Assembly: GCA_021613535.1 (NCBI GenBank)
Contig: CP075495.1
Location: 9,858,001 to 9,922,000, forward strand
Length of the DNA stretch: 64,000 nt
Direction of reading: 5' to 3'
From: Adineta vaga
Taxonomy: Eukaryota > Rotifera
Shown here: positions 36,933 through 49,943 of the stretch, piece after piece
How the letters are laid out: each line of letters opens with the position of its first letter
Position numbering within the stretch: the stretch's first letter is position 1
Notes under the pieces: model-generated
What the model was told of the DNA's origin: nothing
The model's database searches: none
The model's input: the letters and a program-made list of their open reading frames with translations, nothing else
Made by a program: the position numbers and the translations under genes

Positions 36933-38007
36933 TTTATTCGCACTAGTTCTCTATCGTTTCTGTCGATGTCTTCTTATTGACAACAGTGCCATACGATACA
37001 CAATGTATATATGTATATATATATATAATATTTAATGATGACTCTTTTTTTCTACACCTTTCGAACAGACGAGTTTGGAATATGAAATGGAGACGAAATA
37101 TAAAAAGAAGGAGAAAACTGAAGGTTGTCAGTCATTAAATAGCACACATTAAATACGCGAAATCATGATGTAGAAAAAAGAAATGACAAAAAAAATATTT
37201 CTTCTTTAGAAAGAATATTTCTTATTTTGTCGAAGCAAACATTCAAGTGGCAAATGTACTATTTCTATTCATCTATGACACAACTAGAATAATAGAAATA
37301 AATTATCCGTAATCGTTAAAAAGAATTTGATTTCCATCGATTTCTTACCTAATTAAATACTCAATTTAGAAGAATGAATAATTCAATTAATATCTCCTTG
37401 CAAATAAATTCTTTGTTTCTTTAAATCTATTTTTGTGTTCCTTTTTTCTGTTATGTCATTATTTGTCGATCGTGATATGTTCATATTTAATTTTTATGAC
37501 AGAGGATATTTTGTCGAGAAAACTTTAAGTCATGTCACTACAGTGTTTCAATCAATATTACCTTTTCAATGCTTTTTCTTTTGGACTTTTTGTTCTATAG
37601 ACAAAAAAATATCGAAATGTCAATAGAAACTTATTATGAATAAAGAAATTGATAGAAGAAAAGCAATCAAATGGGATGTATTCTTATTAAACAAAATCTC
37701 TTTTTAATCTAATCTTTTATTTTGAAAACATGTTTCTTAGTATATTTCTTTGATTTACTTCAATAATAGCGGAAAAAAAAGACATGTGACGTATTCAATT
37801 CAATGTTCGTGTCTATTATAAAACAGATTTGCTATTTAAATGCGCTAAAAGCGTGTTCTATCCAACTTCATTTATATTTAATCGGCCTAGCACGATACTT
37901 TAAAATAAGCATCATTTATAATTAGATCTAATAGATAAAATAAAGATATCACACGAGAAAAAAAGTAGATGAATAATTATTTTTCAAAAGCAACATAAAT
38001 AGTTGAT
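36933..38007. other. Divergent intergenic region
   Basis: About 1.1 kb between protease 3 (minus) and the opsin (plus). It carries an AT dinucleotide-rich stretch near 37010-37031 about 80 bases upstream of protease 3. No gene seen. Confidence 0.45.
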
Positions 38008-39082
38008 ATGCGCATCAACAATTATACACGAATATCAAGTATGTATTGATATCAAATTGAATTTTATTTCCATATTTAATATATCTAGATGAAATTTTCT
38101 CCTATGTGAATGTTTCAAATGCAGATTGTTTCATTTATCGTTCAATTTCGATGGGATATTTTATAATTTCAATTTTATCATTTGCTTTAAATATTCGTTT
38201 TATTTTGATTGATTATCATCGTTTAAATTCATTAATAATAAGTTTAATTATAAATTCATTTGTATTAATTATTTTTAGTTTTCCTTATGTTAGTTTTCAA
38301 GCAATTCAATGTTTACCAATTGAATCCTATTTTATTTGCACTTTCGAAGGTTTTATTTGTTTTACGTGTGGCATTTGCGTTATGTACACGATGTGTTCAT
38401 TATCATTGGCTCAATATGTACGATTATTTTACAACACAACGATAGTTTATCGAATGATCGAACATAAAAATAGTTATCTTATTCCAATTATCTGTTGGTT
38501 AATATCATTATCATGGTCATTACCACCGCTTTTCGATATTAATCCAGGTTTTATGCGTGAAGCACAAGGTTTTGATTGTGGATTAAATTGGAAAAGAACA
38601 GATAGTTATAGTCATTTCTATATTTTATTAGCATTTACAACTATCTATTTTGTACCATTCTTATGTTTAGTTATTACACATCTACATATTCTAGTTATCA
38701 TTCGTAAACTTGTTTCACGACAATATCCAGTCATATGAAAAGTGCAAGATCGATGTCTGTTGAAATGCATCATTGTCTTTTTTATAAATTCAATTTAGTA
38801 GAAAGTAATCGTTTAAAACGTCTTCGAATTGATAGAAAATTTGCACAAGCAACTATGATTACAGTATTATATTATGTCTTAGCTTGGACACCATACACAA
38901 TTTTTGCAATAATACAAACGATTGGTACAATGTATTCCTTTGATTATCAATTACCGTTCATGTTAATAACAGCGTCCGCTTTGACAGCAAAAATAGCTGT
39001 TATTGGACAATCTTGTGTATATTTTTATACTGTAAGACCATCGGATAAACGATCTTCGATTACATCCCCAACATTAAAATAA
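38008..39082 (+). CDS. Divergent opsin (rhodopsin-like GPCR with retinal-binding Lys)
   Basis: Three exons (38008-38038, 38089-38703, 38799-39082) join exactly to 309 residues. The tiny first exon gives MRINNYTRIS and joins by a GTATGT...TAG intron to the N-glycosylated N-terminus (NVSNADC). Seven hydrophobic segments are visible. TM3 Cys is in FICTFEGF and the ECL2 Cys in FDCGLNW. TM6 has AWTPY as in opsins. TM7 has ALTAKIAV, with the Lys (codon 38990-38992) in place to bind retinal. Two usual G-protein motifs are altered: DRY reads AQY and NPxxY reads QSCVY. The third intracellular loop is very short, and the C-tail is only about 14 residues. It may be a photoisomerase-like or otherwise non-canonical opsin; light response is inferred only from the Lys. 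Confidence 0.82.
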
Positions 39083-39523
39083 AATTCTACAAATGTTTTT
39101 GTTTATTTCATGCACTTAGTTTTAATTATCCAATAATAATGTTGAATGATACTTATTGACTATAGCGTAGAAGAACGAAAAAGACATAAAACAGTTAACA
39201 TACACCTTCTCTTTGTTATTCGTTGAATATATGTAATTATTGAAGCGGAACTTTGTCTTGACACGAACATTTCTCTTTGTATTTTAATAAAGTAAAGAAA
39301 CAACGAAAAACATGTCGATTTAGAATATCAAAACGAATTTACTATAACAAAAAAGAAACAACCTTTCAATCCTGAATGCTTTTATTCAATTTATGTCAAG
39401 GACTTCTGTTTTCTAATCTGTTTATATTTACAAGACCGGTATGTCATTGCTTATCATAATAACAAGAAGAAGAAAAAGAACGAAAGGATAAAGCAGATGA
39501 AAACTTTCCTCTGTAGTTATTGT
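39083..39523. other. Convergent intergenic region
   Basis: Between the 3' ends of the opsin and the SLC35C2-like gene. No gene seen. Confidence 0.4.
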
Positions 39524-42500
39524 TCAATCATTAACACTTGTACGTCGAATATTTACTTCACCATCAACAGACCATTCATCAGTTGATTCTAATCTATGTA
39601 AAAGTAACCGTTCAGTTACAATTGAATCATTATTCACAGGTTTTTCTTCTAGAAATCGAGAAAAATAAAACATGTCTTGCGAATAATCTATTAATTCATT
39701 GTTTTTAATGTACTTTGTATATTATAAAATTTCAGAATACAATGGAAAATGATACCAGTAAGACATATGGATAGACCAATAATATTGATTGTATTCAATT
39801 CATTATTATTATATTCAACTGCTAGATAGAGCATCACGACTTCCTGAATAGTAAATGCATAGAATCATCATAGACAACGAATCCAATATGCAATGTATTT
39901 TACTTTGAAAATTCCTGATACACTCAATGTTAATGAAGATGTATTTGAGACTAATAGAAATTCACTAAATTCAAGACTAAATGCTAATAATGCACTGGAT
40001 CCAACTAATGACATATAAGGCCAAATATGTGCAAAGGACTTCTTATTGAGTAAATGTAATTCATATAATAAATGTTGACCTAAGAAATAAAACAAAAACA
40101 ATTACCCGAATAGAAAAAGCTAAAGTAAAAACAAACCTTCTCTGAAACACGCAAGCGGAATGATTACGGCAAGCATCCACGGTTGAATATAGTACATAGC
40201 GTCGACCGGATTGCTCAAACCTATAAGTGAACGAAAAAAGAAAGGCTTAGTCGGCATTAATTATTTGTTGACTAAGTTAGTTTCGTTTTCTTTTTCTTTT
40301 TCTCTTCTTTTCTTTCACTGTTGTTTTTATGTTAAGACAAACGAAATTATTACAGATGGTCGAATGAATGCACGGTTTGACCATCGTCAAGTCGCTCCTA
40401 GTGCGAGTGTTTCTTTTAGCTCATGGACTTATTTGTTCCTGGCGTGTTATTGATACGAATGACAATCAATATTGTTGGATTATTCTCATTGGTCTCGGTT
40501 TTTTACTTGTCGAAACAGGCATTGTTATATGGCTTCGAAATGGACATGAATTTAAAGTGTATGTATCATCTATTCAAAAAGTGAACTATTCATCTTACTA
40601 TTAATATGTCTTTTCTTCGATTTTTTAGAATTGCTTTTTGTATCATATTCTATTTGACTTGTACAACACCATCTCTATGGATAATCCATATCGAAACAGC
40701 AAATAGAAAACTATATCGTCTAGCAGAAAATAAATTAAATGCTCGAGCAACTGATACATCTATCCATCTTCGACGTCAACAGTATCTTTCTGCTAATTCA
40801 TCATCATCATTACCACAAACATCATCTGCGACGACACCACTTATTCAATCTATTGGACGTCTTGAATGTCACGATAAAGCATGGTACTACATGGATGAAC
40901 AACGTTGGCTTGATGCTATACAAGAAACAATGCTTGTTGTTTTAGCTATATGTCGATTATTGTTAAGTCGTGAACATATGACTGTGGAAAAAAGTGGTAT
41001 CCTTCTAATGATAACTCTTATCAATGGTGCTGATCTATTAGCGATGTCACATTCTTTACAATATCATGACGTAATCATTGAACGTCTGTGGATGTATATA
41101 GGCTTAGTTTTATTATCAATTGGTTTATTTCAAATGGCATTTATTGATACGGACGGTTTAACACCATCGACAAATCCCGATCGAAAAGGCAAAATAAAAA
41201 AACGCACTCATTTTCTCCAAGATCAAAATTTATGTCCACTTTTTCGAGTAAAATCATATACGAAAATTTTGTCATATAATTCTTTTTATTTATTAGACTT
41301 TATTTATTCATGATGGTCTTCTTCTTCTCTATCGAACATTATTAGCTGCTAAAGTTCAATGTAGTAAACCTACAATTATATTTTATATGGCAAAAAATGT
41401 TCTCATGATTGTCTTACATTGTTATCGTGCTTATCATGTGTCAAAGGAACAAGATCGAAAGAAAACATTAGCTGCTTATGAACATCTAATCAAGTCCTCA
41501 TCAATTTCACAAAAACAACATCGTCCATTACATGGACACGAACGAACGCGTCTAGGTAATCAACAACAACAGCAACAACAGAGATTATTACATCGAACTA
41601 TTCGTCGACCATCGTCAATAACACATCGACGAAAAACGAAAACTCCACGAGCATTACATTCATTTTCGAACAATTCGATATCCTATCCGTTTGCACGACG
41701 TCGAAATGACGGTGGTCGTGCTCGAACAGCATTTGCTCTCTATGGTCTACCTTTTGTTCCTCAGCAAGCTCCCCGATCAGCAACAATATCTTCAAGTGGA
41801 AGTCTTGTTGCCAAAGCATTAGTTCATTAAAAATAATAAATAAAAGAAATTTACTTTACCAAGTTCATGTTTTTGTGTAATTAACTGTGTAATTGTCCAA
41901 CGTAGGCCAGATAGAAAGGAAGCAACCATAACAAGAAGAAAACCAAATGCATGAAATTCCGTATAATGATATGTAAAAAGAAATAAACCACAAGCGATTA
42001 AAACAACAACTCCGATTAGAGAACAACGCTAGAAAGAAATATATATATATTTATTTGAAAGAGATTCGCATAAGAAATAAACATACAAATCGTTCAAGAC
42101 CAAATATAATACCAAATAAGAGAATATATATAATCACAGTTGATTTACACATGACTAAAGAAATTAATAGCATGAATTGAATTCATATTCGTTGTATTGA
42201 CTTACCATAAAGTGAAATTGTTATATATTGCAAGGACCAATTCGATAAACTGATATCAAGCGCAGCCGTAATACCTAAAATATATCAATTTTTGAATATT
42301 CATCTTCAATAAACTGTTTGATATACCAGTTGGAGCAACTTTTCTCCATAGAATAGGCCATGTTAATTTCACTCGATCCCGATCATTATTTTGTTGTTGT
42401 CCATATGTATTTGTATAACATGAACGAAAACAAAACCGATGTAGAAACCATCGAATAAGAGCAGCAAAGATGAATTTAATAGCCATGTGTGTTGTAGTTA

Positions 42501-42672
42501 TTGCAAGAGGAAATTCATAATCACGAAAAAGATGACGATTAAAGAATGTTAATGATATTGAGCAACACCAATACAAAAGAATAAAACCTAAGACTTTAAT
42601 CAATGATAAGAATGTATGAAATGGAGATGATCGATATCCATTGTGATAATCCATCATATTCTTTCGAGACAT
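39524..42672 (-). CDS. SLC35C2: SLC35C2-like Golgi nucleotide-sugar transporter family member
   Basis: Eight exons (42327-42672, 42206-42274, 42087-42154, 41860-42028, 40137-40220, 39904-40079, 39714-39843, 39524-39648) join exactly to 388 residues with about ten hydrophobic segments. Conserved SLC35C2 phrases in order: LYWCCSISLTFFNRHLF, ITAALDISLSNWSLQYIT, LYVMCKSTVIIYILLFG, SFLSGLRWTITQLITQKHEL, GLSNPVDAMYYIQPWM, EFSEFLLVSNTSSLTLSVSG. SLC35C2 sits in early Golgi and promotes Notch fucosylation in vertebrates; the solute is not settled. Intron 4 (40221-41859, about 1.6 kb) is about thirty times the local norm and contains a whole gene on the opposite strand. The C-terminus is a hydrophilic tail ending RRTSVND. 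Confidence 0.9.
40368..41830 (+). CDS. TMEM26: TMEM26-like multi-pass membrane protein, nested gene
   Basis: Three exons (40368-40558, 40629-41247, 41297-41830) join exactly to 447 residues. The N-terminus MHGLTIVKSLLVRVFLL and the phrases ICSWRVID, ETGIVIWLRNGHEFK, TTPSLWIIHIE, LFIHDGLLLLYRTLL and MAKNVLMIVLHCYRAYH follow the TMEM26 family order. About eight hydrophobic segments are visible, then a long basic, disordered tail with a short Gln run (about 41562-41582). The whole coding region lies inside one intron of the SLC35C2-like gene, on the other strand. The TMEM26 family has no settled biochemical role. The first donor is taken as GT|GTATGT, which alone keeps the frame. Confidence 0.83.
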
Positions 42673-43956
42673 TGTACTTGATTTGAAAACGAAAAAAACG
42701 ATGAGAAAATAGAAATTCTGTTGATATTAGTAGAATAAAACTTAGAAGAAAGAAAGAAACATAATCTAAAATGAGAAACAGCTGCTTTTAATGATTGTAT
42801 AAAGAGGAAAAGTTATGAGTATATTCAATCTTGTTGTGATTGATACATATTCATGTTTAGCTTGGAATTCAAATGAAATTGTTCAATCGAATTCATTCAG
42901 GATTAATTATTTAATATTATGTTATATCTTAAGAACTGTCGTCTTTTTTATACAAAAGTAAAAATTTGATAATATTCTCATAGATCAAAGCGAAAGGCTA
43001 GCAGATATAAAACTGCTTTGAGTACAAGCAAATTGTAATAAATACAAGCCAGCCACCCACCAACCATGCATTTTGTCTTTACTTTTGCAAAAAGTCAAAC
43101 TTTGACAGATTTTCCTACCATACAAGTTTCTAATTACCAAACATAATAGTATATCTTCGTTTTCTTCGATTTTAGATTTTTATTTCTCATTATCTTATTA
43201 CATAATGAAAGAAAAGACACACACACACACACACACACAAACAACACAAATAGATATGTATATAAGAATGAATAACAAAATGGAGAAAAAATAAAGAATA
43301 AATGGATATACATTTTCATTTTTTGTTGTGACTCGTTTTCTTTTCTCAAGTTGTATCAATGTGCGTATAATGAACGAACAGGAAAAAAACCAATCTCGGT
43401 ATCTAAGCAAGAAGAAGAAGAGGAAGAAAAAGCATGACAAACTAAAACAAACCCACACAAAAAGAATTTCGAGCACCATTAACTAAATATAAGAAACAAG
43501 CATAAGCTGTGAGAGAAGTAGAAAGGATAAAGAAAATGAAAAATTTGTTAAAATATTAAGAAAGATGTAATATTCATATTAAATATTGGTGATTGATAAG
43601 AGATGTCTGCACATACGAATGGGAAAAAGAAAAGCAAAAAAGAATATTTTGGAATGTACAAGTCAACAGAATAGGTTCACTTGTTCGATTACTCGTCGAT
43701 ACGTACGAGGTGTATATGGTGGAGTTGATGATGATACTAAAATAAAAGAATAAAAGAGCTTTAGTTTGAGAATATGACTTTTTTTTTCTATTTGCACAAG
43801 AAAGAAAGCACACAAAAATCAGTGTAAGCATATTCAAAACAAAACTAGCGAGACACAATCTTACTTGAAGATATAAAAAAGAAAAATCTCTGTTTTTTTT
43901 AAAAACCTGGAAGTTATAGGAGGATGAAATAGAAAAATAAAGGAATTCAATTTTAT
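42673..43956. other. Intergenic with AC microsatellite and A/G-rich tracts
   Basis: About 1.3 kb between the SLC35C2-like start and the CARMIL stop codon. Apart from the microsatellite it holds many short A/G-rich runs whose complementary strand gives spurious Phe/Ser/Cys-rich frames. A possible alternative last CARMIL exon lies at 43663-43736. Confidence 0.5.
43217..43239. repeat. (AC)n microsatellite
   Basis: A perfect AC dinucleotide run of about 11 units. Read on the minus strand it encodes the artificial Val/Cys repeats of two overlapping open frames. Confidence 0.9.
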
Positions 43957-46900
43957 TTATTTACTTGTCGTTGTATTCGTAGATGTCAGAGTTTTTTTAT
44001 CAGTTGGTGTCATTGCAGAAAGTGTTGTTGATAACATACGAGCGCGTTCTTTCACCGGTAATCCTAGAAGATATTTCAAGAAGAAATGAATGTTGTAGAT
44101 GAAAATATCAAGAGTACATACGTTTATACTGTTCAGTTTGATCGTCAGTATGGGATATTGATGGTGAAGAAGGAACAGCAGGTACTTCAACAGTATTACC
44201 AGTTTCTGATGGGCTCGTTGTTTCGGTCGAAAGAAGATTAATTGCAACAATAGCTGAAATAATATAGAGATAAATAAAGCTTGTTCGAAGAGAGATGTTT
44301 ATGAGCGTACGTTTTTTTTCGGGTTGAAAATGTCTTAATTTGACGGGTGGTGCATCTGTATTTGGATCGGGAACAGGAAGTACTCGAGTACCAAGAGCAA
44401 TTTTACCTGTTCGAGCGGATACGGGCGGTACTGGTGATGGAATTGATTCAGTTGAATTAGTGATTTCTTTTGGCTCGGAATTATTCGATGATATGATCGG
44501 TGAATATAAACTTGTCGACATCGAAGGTTGTGTTCGAGATGAACCATTGAATACATCAGAATTCATAATTGGGAGAGAGTCATTATCGACTACAGTCATT
44601 GACTTAGACATTGGATTGATTGGTGACGGGCGTGGTTGCGGTATAGGAATTTTGTTTATTGTAGGAGTATTGGGTTCATCATTGGAAGTTTTTGAAGGTT
44701 TTAATGCAGATTTCAGAAGTTTTGTAACTGCTCTAAACAATTGAAGACGAAAAAAGAAAATCAATCATTGCTAGAAAATAGAAATGAAATATAATCATGC
44801 GATAAGTGATTTTATTATCTTTAATACTCAAAAAGTCAGATACACTGCAAATTCATGCATTTTAATAACAAACTTTTTCAATTTGTTTGATTTTCTATGT
44901 ATAGATGATAGTTTTTATAAATTCGAAAAACTTCAATGAAGGAGAATTCATTTCAAAATTTTACTTACGATGCCGATGTTGTTTCATTTGTTTGAGTATC
45001 AGTGGATAAATTCATCGATTGTTCAATTGAGGATTGAATAGGTGGATCAGTTGTACTATTATCGTCATTATCATCTGTTAAAAGACCACCATCTGATGAA
45101 CTATCATTATTGGCACTATTTGCCGATCGTTTAATTGGTCGTCGAACATTTGCACGACGAGGACGATCTTTACCTAAACAGAAAAATAATGATTTCATCC
45201 ATTGAAGTCTTTTTTTCAAAATACCTGGATGAACTAATTTTACAGTTGGTTCAATATCAACATCAAGACTACTTTCTTGTCCATTACTTGTCGTTGTAGC
45301 AGTTCTTTTTTTAACAGGTAATTCAGGTGGTGCATCTTTAAGTTGTTCTTTTTGTTCTTCTTGTTTGACTAAATCAAGTAAATCATGTTCAATTAGATCA
45401 CCTTCATCTTCAACAGATGATTGTTTTGTTTTCAATCGTTGTGATACATGAACATTGCCATAGATTGATTCAGAAATAGTTGATACAGTTTCTGGATCAG
45501 TTGTATTCACTAACATTGATTTACGCCAAGCTGGTATTGTTGATGGTTTCGGTGAAACAGGTATTGGACCTTTGTTAGTTGGTACTGGTGTTTGAATACG
45601 ATGATCAGAATCATTAACTGTACGCAGTGCTCCTCGACTCGATTTCGGTGAAGGATCTAGAATGAAGATAATTTTTAAAACTTTTCATATACTTTTATCG
45701 AAGCAAATTGAAATACCAGTTATACATTCATTTGATTCAATCTGTTTGATTTGTCGATTATTCGATGTATCATCGTTTGTTTCGATCTGCGGTTGATTAT
45801 GTCGATGTGTTAAACGTTGTACAACATTCGTACCACGATTTACAACACGTTCAAGTGCTAAAATATTTTAAACAAGAAGATCCTGATAAGAAAACGCCAT
45901 AAAAATGAAGAAGAATAATATACTTGATGTTGGCGTATGCAGCTGTCCATCTATAAGTAGTGATCCTGGTTGAGGAGTATTTGTACGAAACATTTCCATT
46001 TCCTACAAGAAGATTAAATTATAAATATGAAGATTTTCACAAATTTCAATCATTATACTATTTGTTTTTGCATATCGGAAATAGTTTCATTAGTTGTATC
46101 GTATGCACGCTTTTGCAAACATGTTGTGACATTCATATAACACTCACGAGAATATTTCATTAATCTATTCGACATTTCTTTAGTTAATAACTGATCAATA
46201 TCTTCATTTGAATGTGCAAAAAATGTTCGAATTTGTTCTTGTAATTTCTAAATCAATTCAAAATTCATTATTAATCTTTTTCAAAGTAGAAAAATCAAAT
46301 CTATTTACATCATCATAATTGATAGTCGTTTGTTCTTTAAATAATTGATAGAATTTTCTAGATAAACGTTCATTTTTTTCAACGAATTTTTGTTTAAAAC
46401 TTTGACAGATTTCATTCCATTCATTTTTCAAATGTTCTTCTTCTTCAATATAGGCTTGATATAATTGAGTTGAAATCTAAGAAAATTCATTCATTTTATA
46501 TTTCAAAATCAAGAATATGTATGAAATTGTATACTTTTGTAATATTTGCTGTTCGTATTAACATGGAATTTAAATCATGAGTTGTAGCACTAGGATGACC
46601 ATTATTATTATTATTATTTAATCGATTTGAACAAGATAAAACATAATCCAATGATGCTTGATTACCAATCAATTGTTGTTGATTTTCCCATGCTAAATTG
46701 ACTTCACGAGTTAAATTAGCTGCTGTTGTTAGTAGTAAAGAATTTTCCACAGACACATCTCCTTTTTGTTGTTGATTTCGTGTACAAACTGTGTCAAGCT
46801 AATAAACGAGAAAATGGCATAAGAGAAAACACAATTTTGTTTTTCATGTCATTACTTTATTCATTAAAGATTGAACTTTTTCCATACGATCTTTTTCAGT

Positions 46901-49900
46901 GATTTTCATAAGAATAATATCAGTGATTGGAATAGGTAAGTATTGTATAGAATAATTTCTATAAAAAAAGAAAAAAAAATGAAACGTGCATTTCAAGACA
47001 AGTTCATCTATATATATATATATCCACTCAACTCAAAGCTCAAAATGCATTTACAATTCATAAGTTTCCTGTCAAAACTTATTACTAAAATTTGTCTATA
47101 TGTTAGAAAAATCACGAACAAATATGAGATGAATGATGGATGCAACTGTTCAAAATAGACGATACGTGAGAAATATACGATAAAAAGAACATGAAAAGTT
47201 TACTTACTGGTCCATTGCATTAACAATATCTTCAAAACTACTCAATGATAATTGATTGCGATCAAAAAGTATTGTATGTAGATGACGATTCATCTGTAAA
47301 ATATGTGTTATAATACGAGCACCTTGATCACCCATCATATTTCCTCTATTCATCATAGATAAATTCAAATCAATGGTAAGTTTTTAATTGATTTCTATAC
47401 ATACCGAATATCTACTAGTTTTAAAGGTGGACTATGGGTTAATGCAAAAAGAAAATCGATCGTATTTTCTTTTAATTTTGAATCAGCTATTGACAAAGAT
47501 TCCAGATCCTATTCAAGAGAATAAAAAACTATTATCGATAGAAACTCTTTTCTCTATCTTACACTGTCTAGGACAAGATCTTTCATTGCACTTATTGTTC
47601 TTTGCATATTTCTATCAAAGAAATTATCATATAGAGTTTTTATAGAAAGAAAAACAAGATAGAAGAATATACTTTTGTTTTATATTATTAAAGTTTCTTC
47701 CTAAATAAAGTGATTTTAATTTTCGATTCTTTTTTAATTCGCCTAATAATGTTGGAATTTCATTATCTATATCTAAACAATAAGAATAGAAAAGGATGAG
47801 ATGAATATGTTTTTCCAATGAAAATTTTCTTCATACCACATCCGCTGATATCTAACGTTATTAAACTTGGAATTGTTGCAAATCGAGCTGCATATTCATG
47901 AATGAATGTTTCCATTTGATTTCCACAAAGACGTAAATCAAGTTTATTTAAATGAACATTCGAATGTAGACCATCACATAATTCCCTAAATAAAAAATAT
48001 CTATTAGACAAATCCTATGATTTTTTCAATCTTTTACTTGAGAAATTCAACTGATAAATTTGCATTGGATATTTGAAGAGTTTCTAGGGTTTGACTTTTT
48101 GTAAAAAATAATTTGACACCACCTGTGACAGGAGGTAGAAGAGTTGATTTGACTGATGTAATATACAGTCGATGAAGTTTACACGTTGTCGTAGCCAAAG
48201 AATAGAAGAACTATGAGATAAATTGAATATGAAAGAAGAAAGCATCAGAACTTTTATTTACCGATTCAAGATTAAATTCTAAATCGCTTAGATATAAGTC
48301 TTCTAAGACATTTTCAGGATTATGGAATAAAATTGTTATACACTAAAAAGATCGAGAAATAATTTGCTTATCATCTAAGAAGAGTTCTTTCACATACATT
48401 TTCTTCTTTAATACGATTTCCAAATAAATTTAAAGTTCGAAGACTTTTTAATAAGTAAGTATTTGTTGTTAATGCAGTATGAAATCCATGTAAACCTTTA
48501 TGAGTTAATGAACATGATTGAAGATTGATTGATACAAATGGTAATTTACGTTGTTGTAAAGCTGAACTTAATATACTTAAGCCTAAAACGGAACATTTTT
48601 ATTAAATTTCAGTTCAATTGAACTTTACCTTTATCTTCAAGAGCATTATTTGATAAGTCAATATTTTCAACATGAGTAACAGGTATAGCATGAGCAAAGC
48701 GGGTACAAAAATCACTGGAAAATAGGAAAGAAAATATCTCTGAATTTTATCAAATTGAATGATAAACATACTGTCGAAGACCACAATTGATTAAAGATAA
48801 ATCTCGTATTGTTTTACATAAACGAATAGCTGTACAAAGTTCATCGACATTTTCCGATGTCTTTAAAAAAAAGATTCAAAGAAAAACATGGAAGAAAAGA
48901 TACACATGTCTAACGAACCAATTTAATATTTTGAATAGTAACTTTTGTGAACCATTCATTATGACGTAGAGCACTGATAATAGGTAGCCATTCTTTTTGT
49001 GTTAAAGTTTCAAATTCTTGAAATGTAAATTCACGTGATATTCGATGAGCAAATACCGTATCAACAATCTAATAAAATAGAAGATCAAGGAAAATGATGA
49101 AAGATTATTTCTTTACTTACATTTTGTACTGCTCTACTACATGGTAGTTGATAAAAATCACAAGCACATTCATAACGTAGAGAAAATCCTCCACATGGAC
49201 GTAATTCACTTGACATAATATTAATATCTTGACAATAATCATTAGATGCTCGTAATAATTTCTCATATTCATTCTCGGGTCGAATTTCAACACTAAATTT
49301 TGATAGATAAGTTATTATTTTTATTTATGAGAAAGATTATTTACATTGCTTGCAATCGATGAGGAAAAACAGCATGTAGATTTCGAATTAAAACAATTAG
49401 AAATGGTTCTAAAGAAGATTTATCATGGAGTCCATAAAGTGTATGGGATTGTTTTTCATCTGCTTCTATAAAAACCTAGATCGAAAGAAGTTTATAAATG
49501 AAATGAAAAATTTCGCATCTTACTTGAGAATCCGATATTCGTTCGATTAATTTTATAGAAAGGATATTGAATTGTGATTCAATCTGAAGAAAACAAATCA
49601 AGATCTTTTCTTCGAATCTAATCATTACAATATCTCACATACTTTAACAGGAGTTTTAATCGAACAGATATAGACTTTAACAGCATCCATACACTAAAAT
49701 TATACGATAAGAAAAATTAAGATAAACAAATAGAGACTCTATTTACCAGCAGTCGTTCTTCGACTTTTTCACCTTTTGTTCCATAACGAATACGTCCATT
49801 AAAATAAAAAGATGAACATTTCGTTACGCTTCGAGCACTACCTAAATAAACAAACAAACAAACAATATTTAGAATAAATTAATAATTCATTATTATTGAA

Positions 49901-49943
49901 TTTTCTTACCGACTAATTCAGCAAAATCGTCACGATCACTCAT
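43957..49943 (-). CDS. CARMIL: CARMIL (LRRC16) capping-protein regulator, 28 exons
   Basis: Twenty-eight exons, from 49910-49943 (MSDRDDFAELV) to 43957-44063, join exactly to 1362 residues, close to vertebrate CARMIL proteins (about 1370). Order: PH-like domain (residues about 1-130), a leucine-rich repeat array (for example VENIDLSNNALEDKGL, LRTLNLFGNRIKEEN, LNKLDLRLCGNQMETF, SLITLDISGCG), a helical dimerisation region, then a long disordered Pro/Ser-rich tail. The capping-protein interaction motif is present: LVHPGKDRPRRANVRRP, split by an intron after LVHP; it follows LxHxTxxRPK..P with Gly for the Thr. CARMIL uncaps actin filament ends at the leading edge by loosening capping protein. Other exons: 49841-49747, 49475-49345, 48582-48398, 46798-46535, 45656-45225, 45173-44969, 44732-44311. 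Confidence 0.92.

Noticed and set aside
38704-38800. Apparent frameshift in the opsin third loop, where one open frame stops and a new ATG frame starts
   Set aside because: A GTAAAC donor at 38704 and a TTTAG acceptor ending at 38798 give a 95-bp intron that joins the frames exactly.
43134-43479. Two overlapping minus-strand frames rich in Val, Cys, Phe and Ser
   Set aside because: They are translations of an AC microsatellite and A/G-rich tracts, with no family features.
44340-44744. 134-residue plus-strand frame over CARMIL exon 26
   Set aside because: Antisense shadow of a low-complexity Pro/Ser-rich coding exon.
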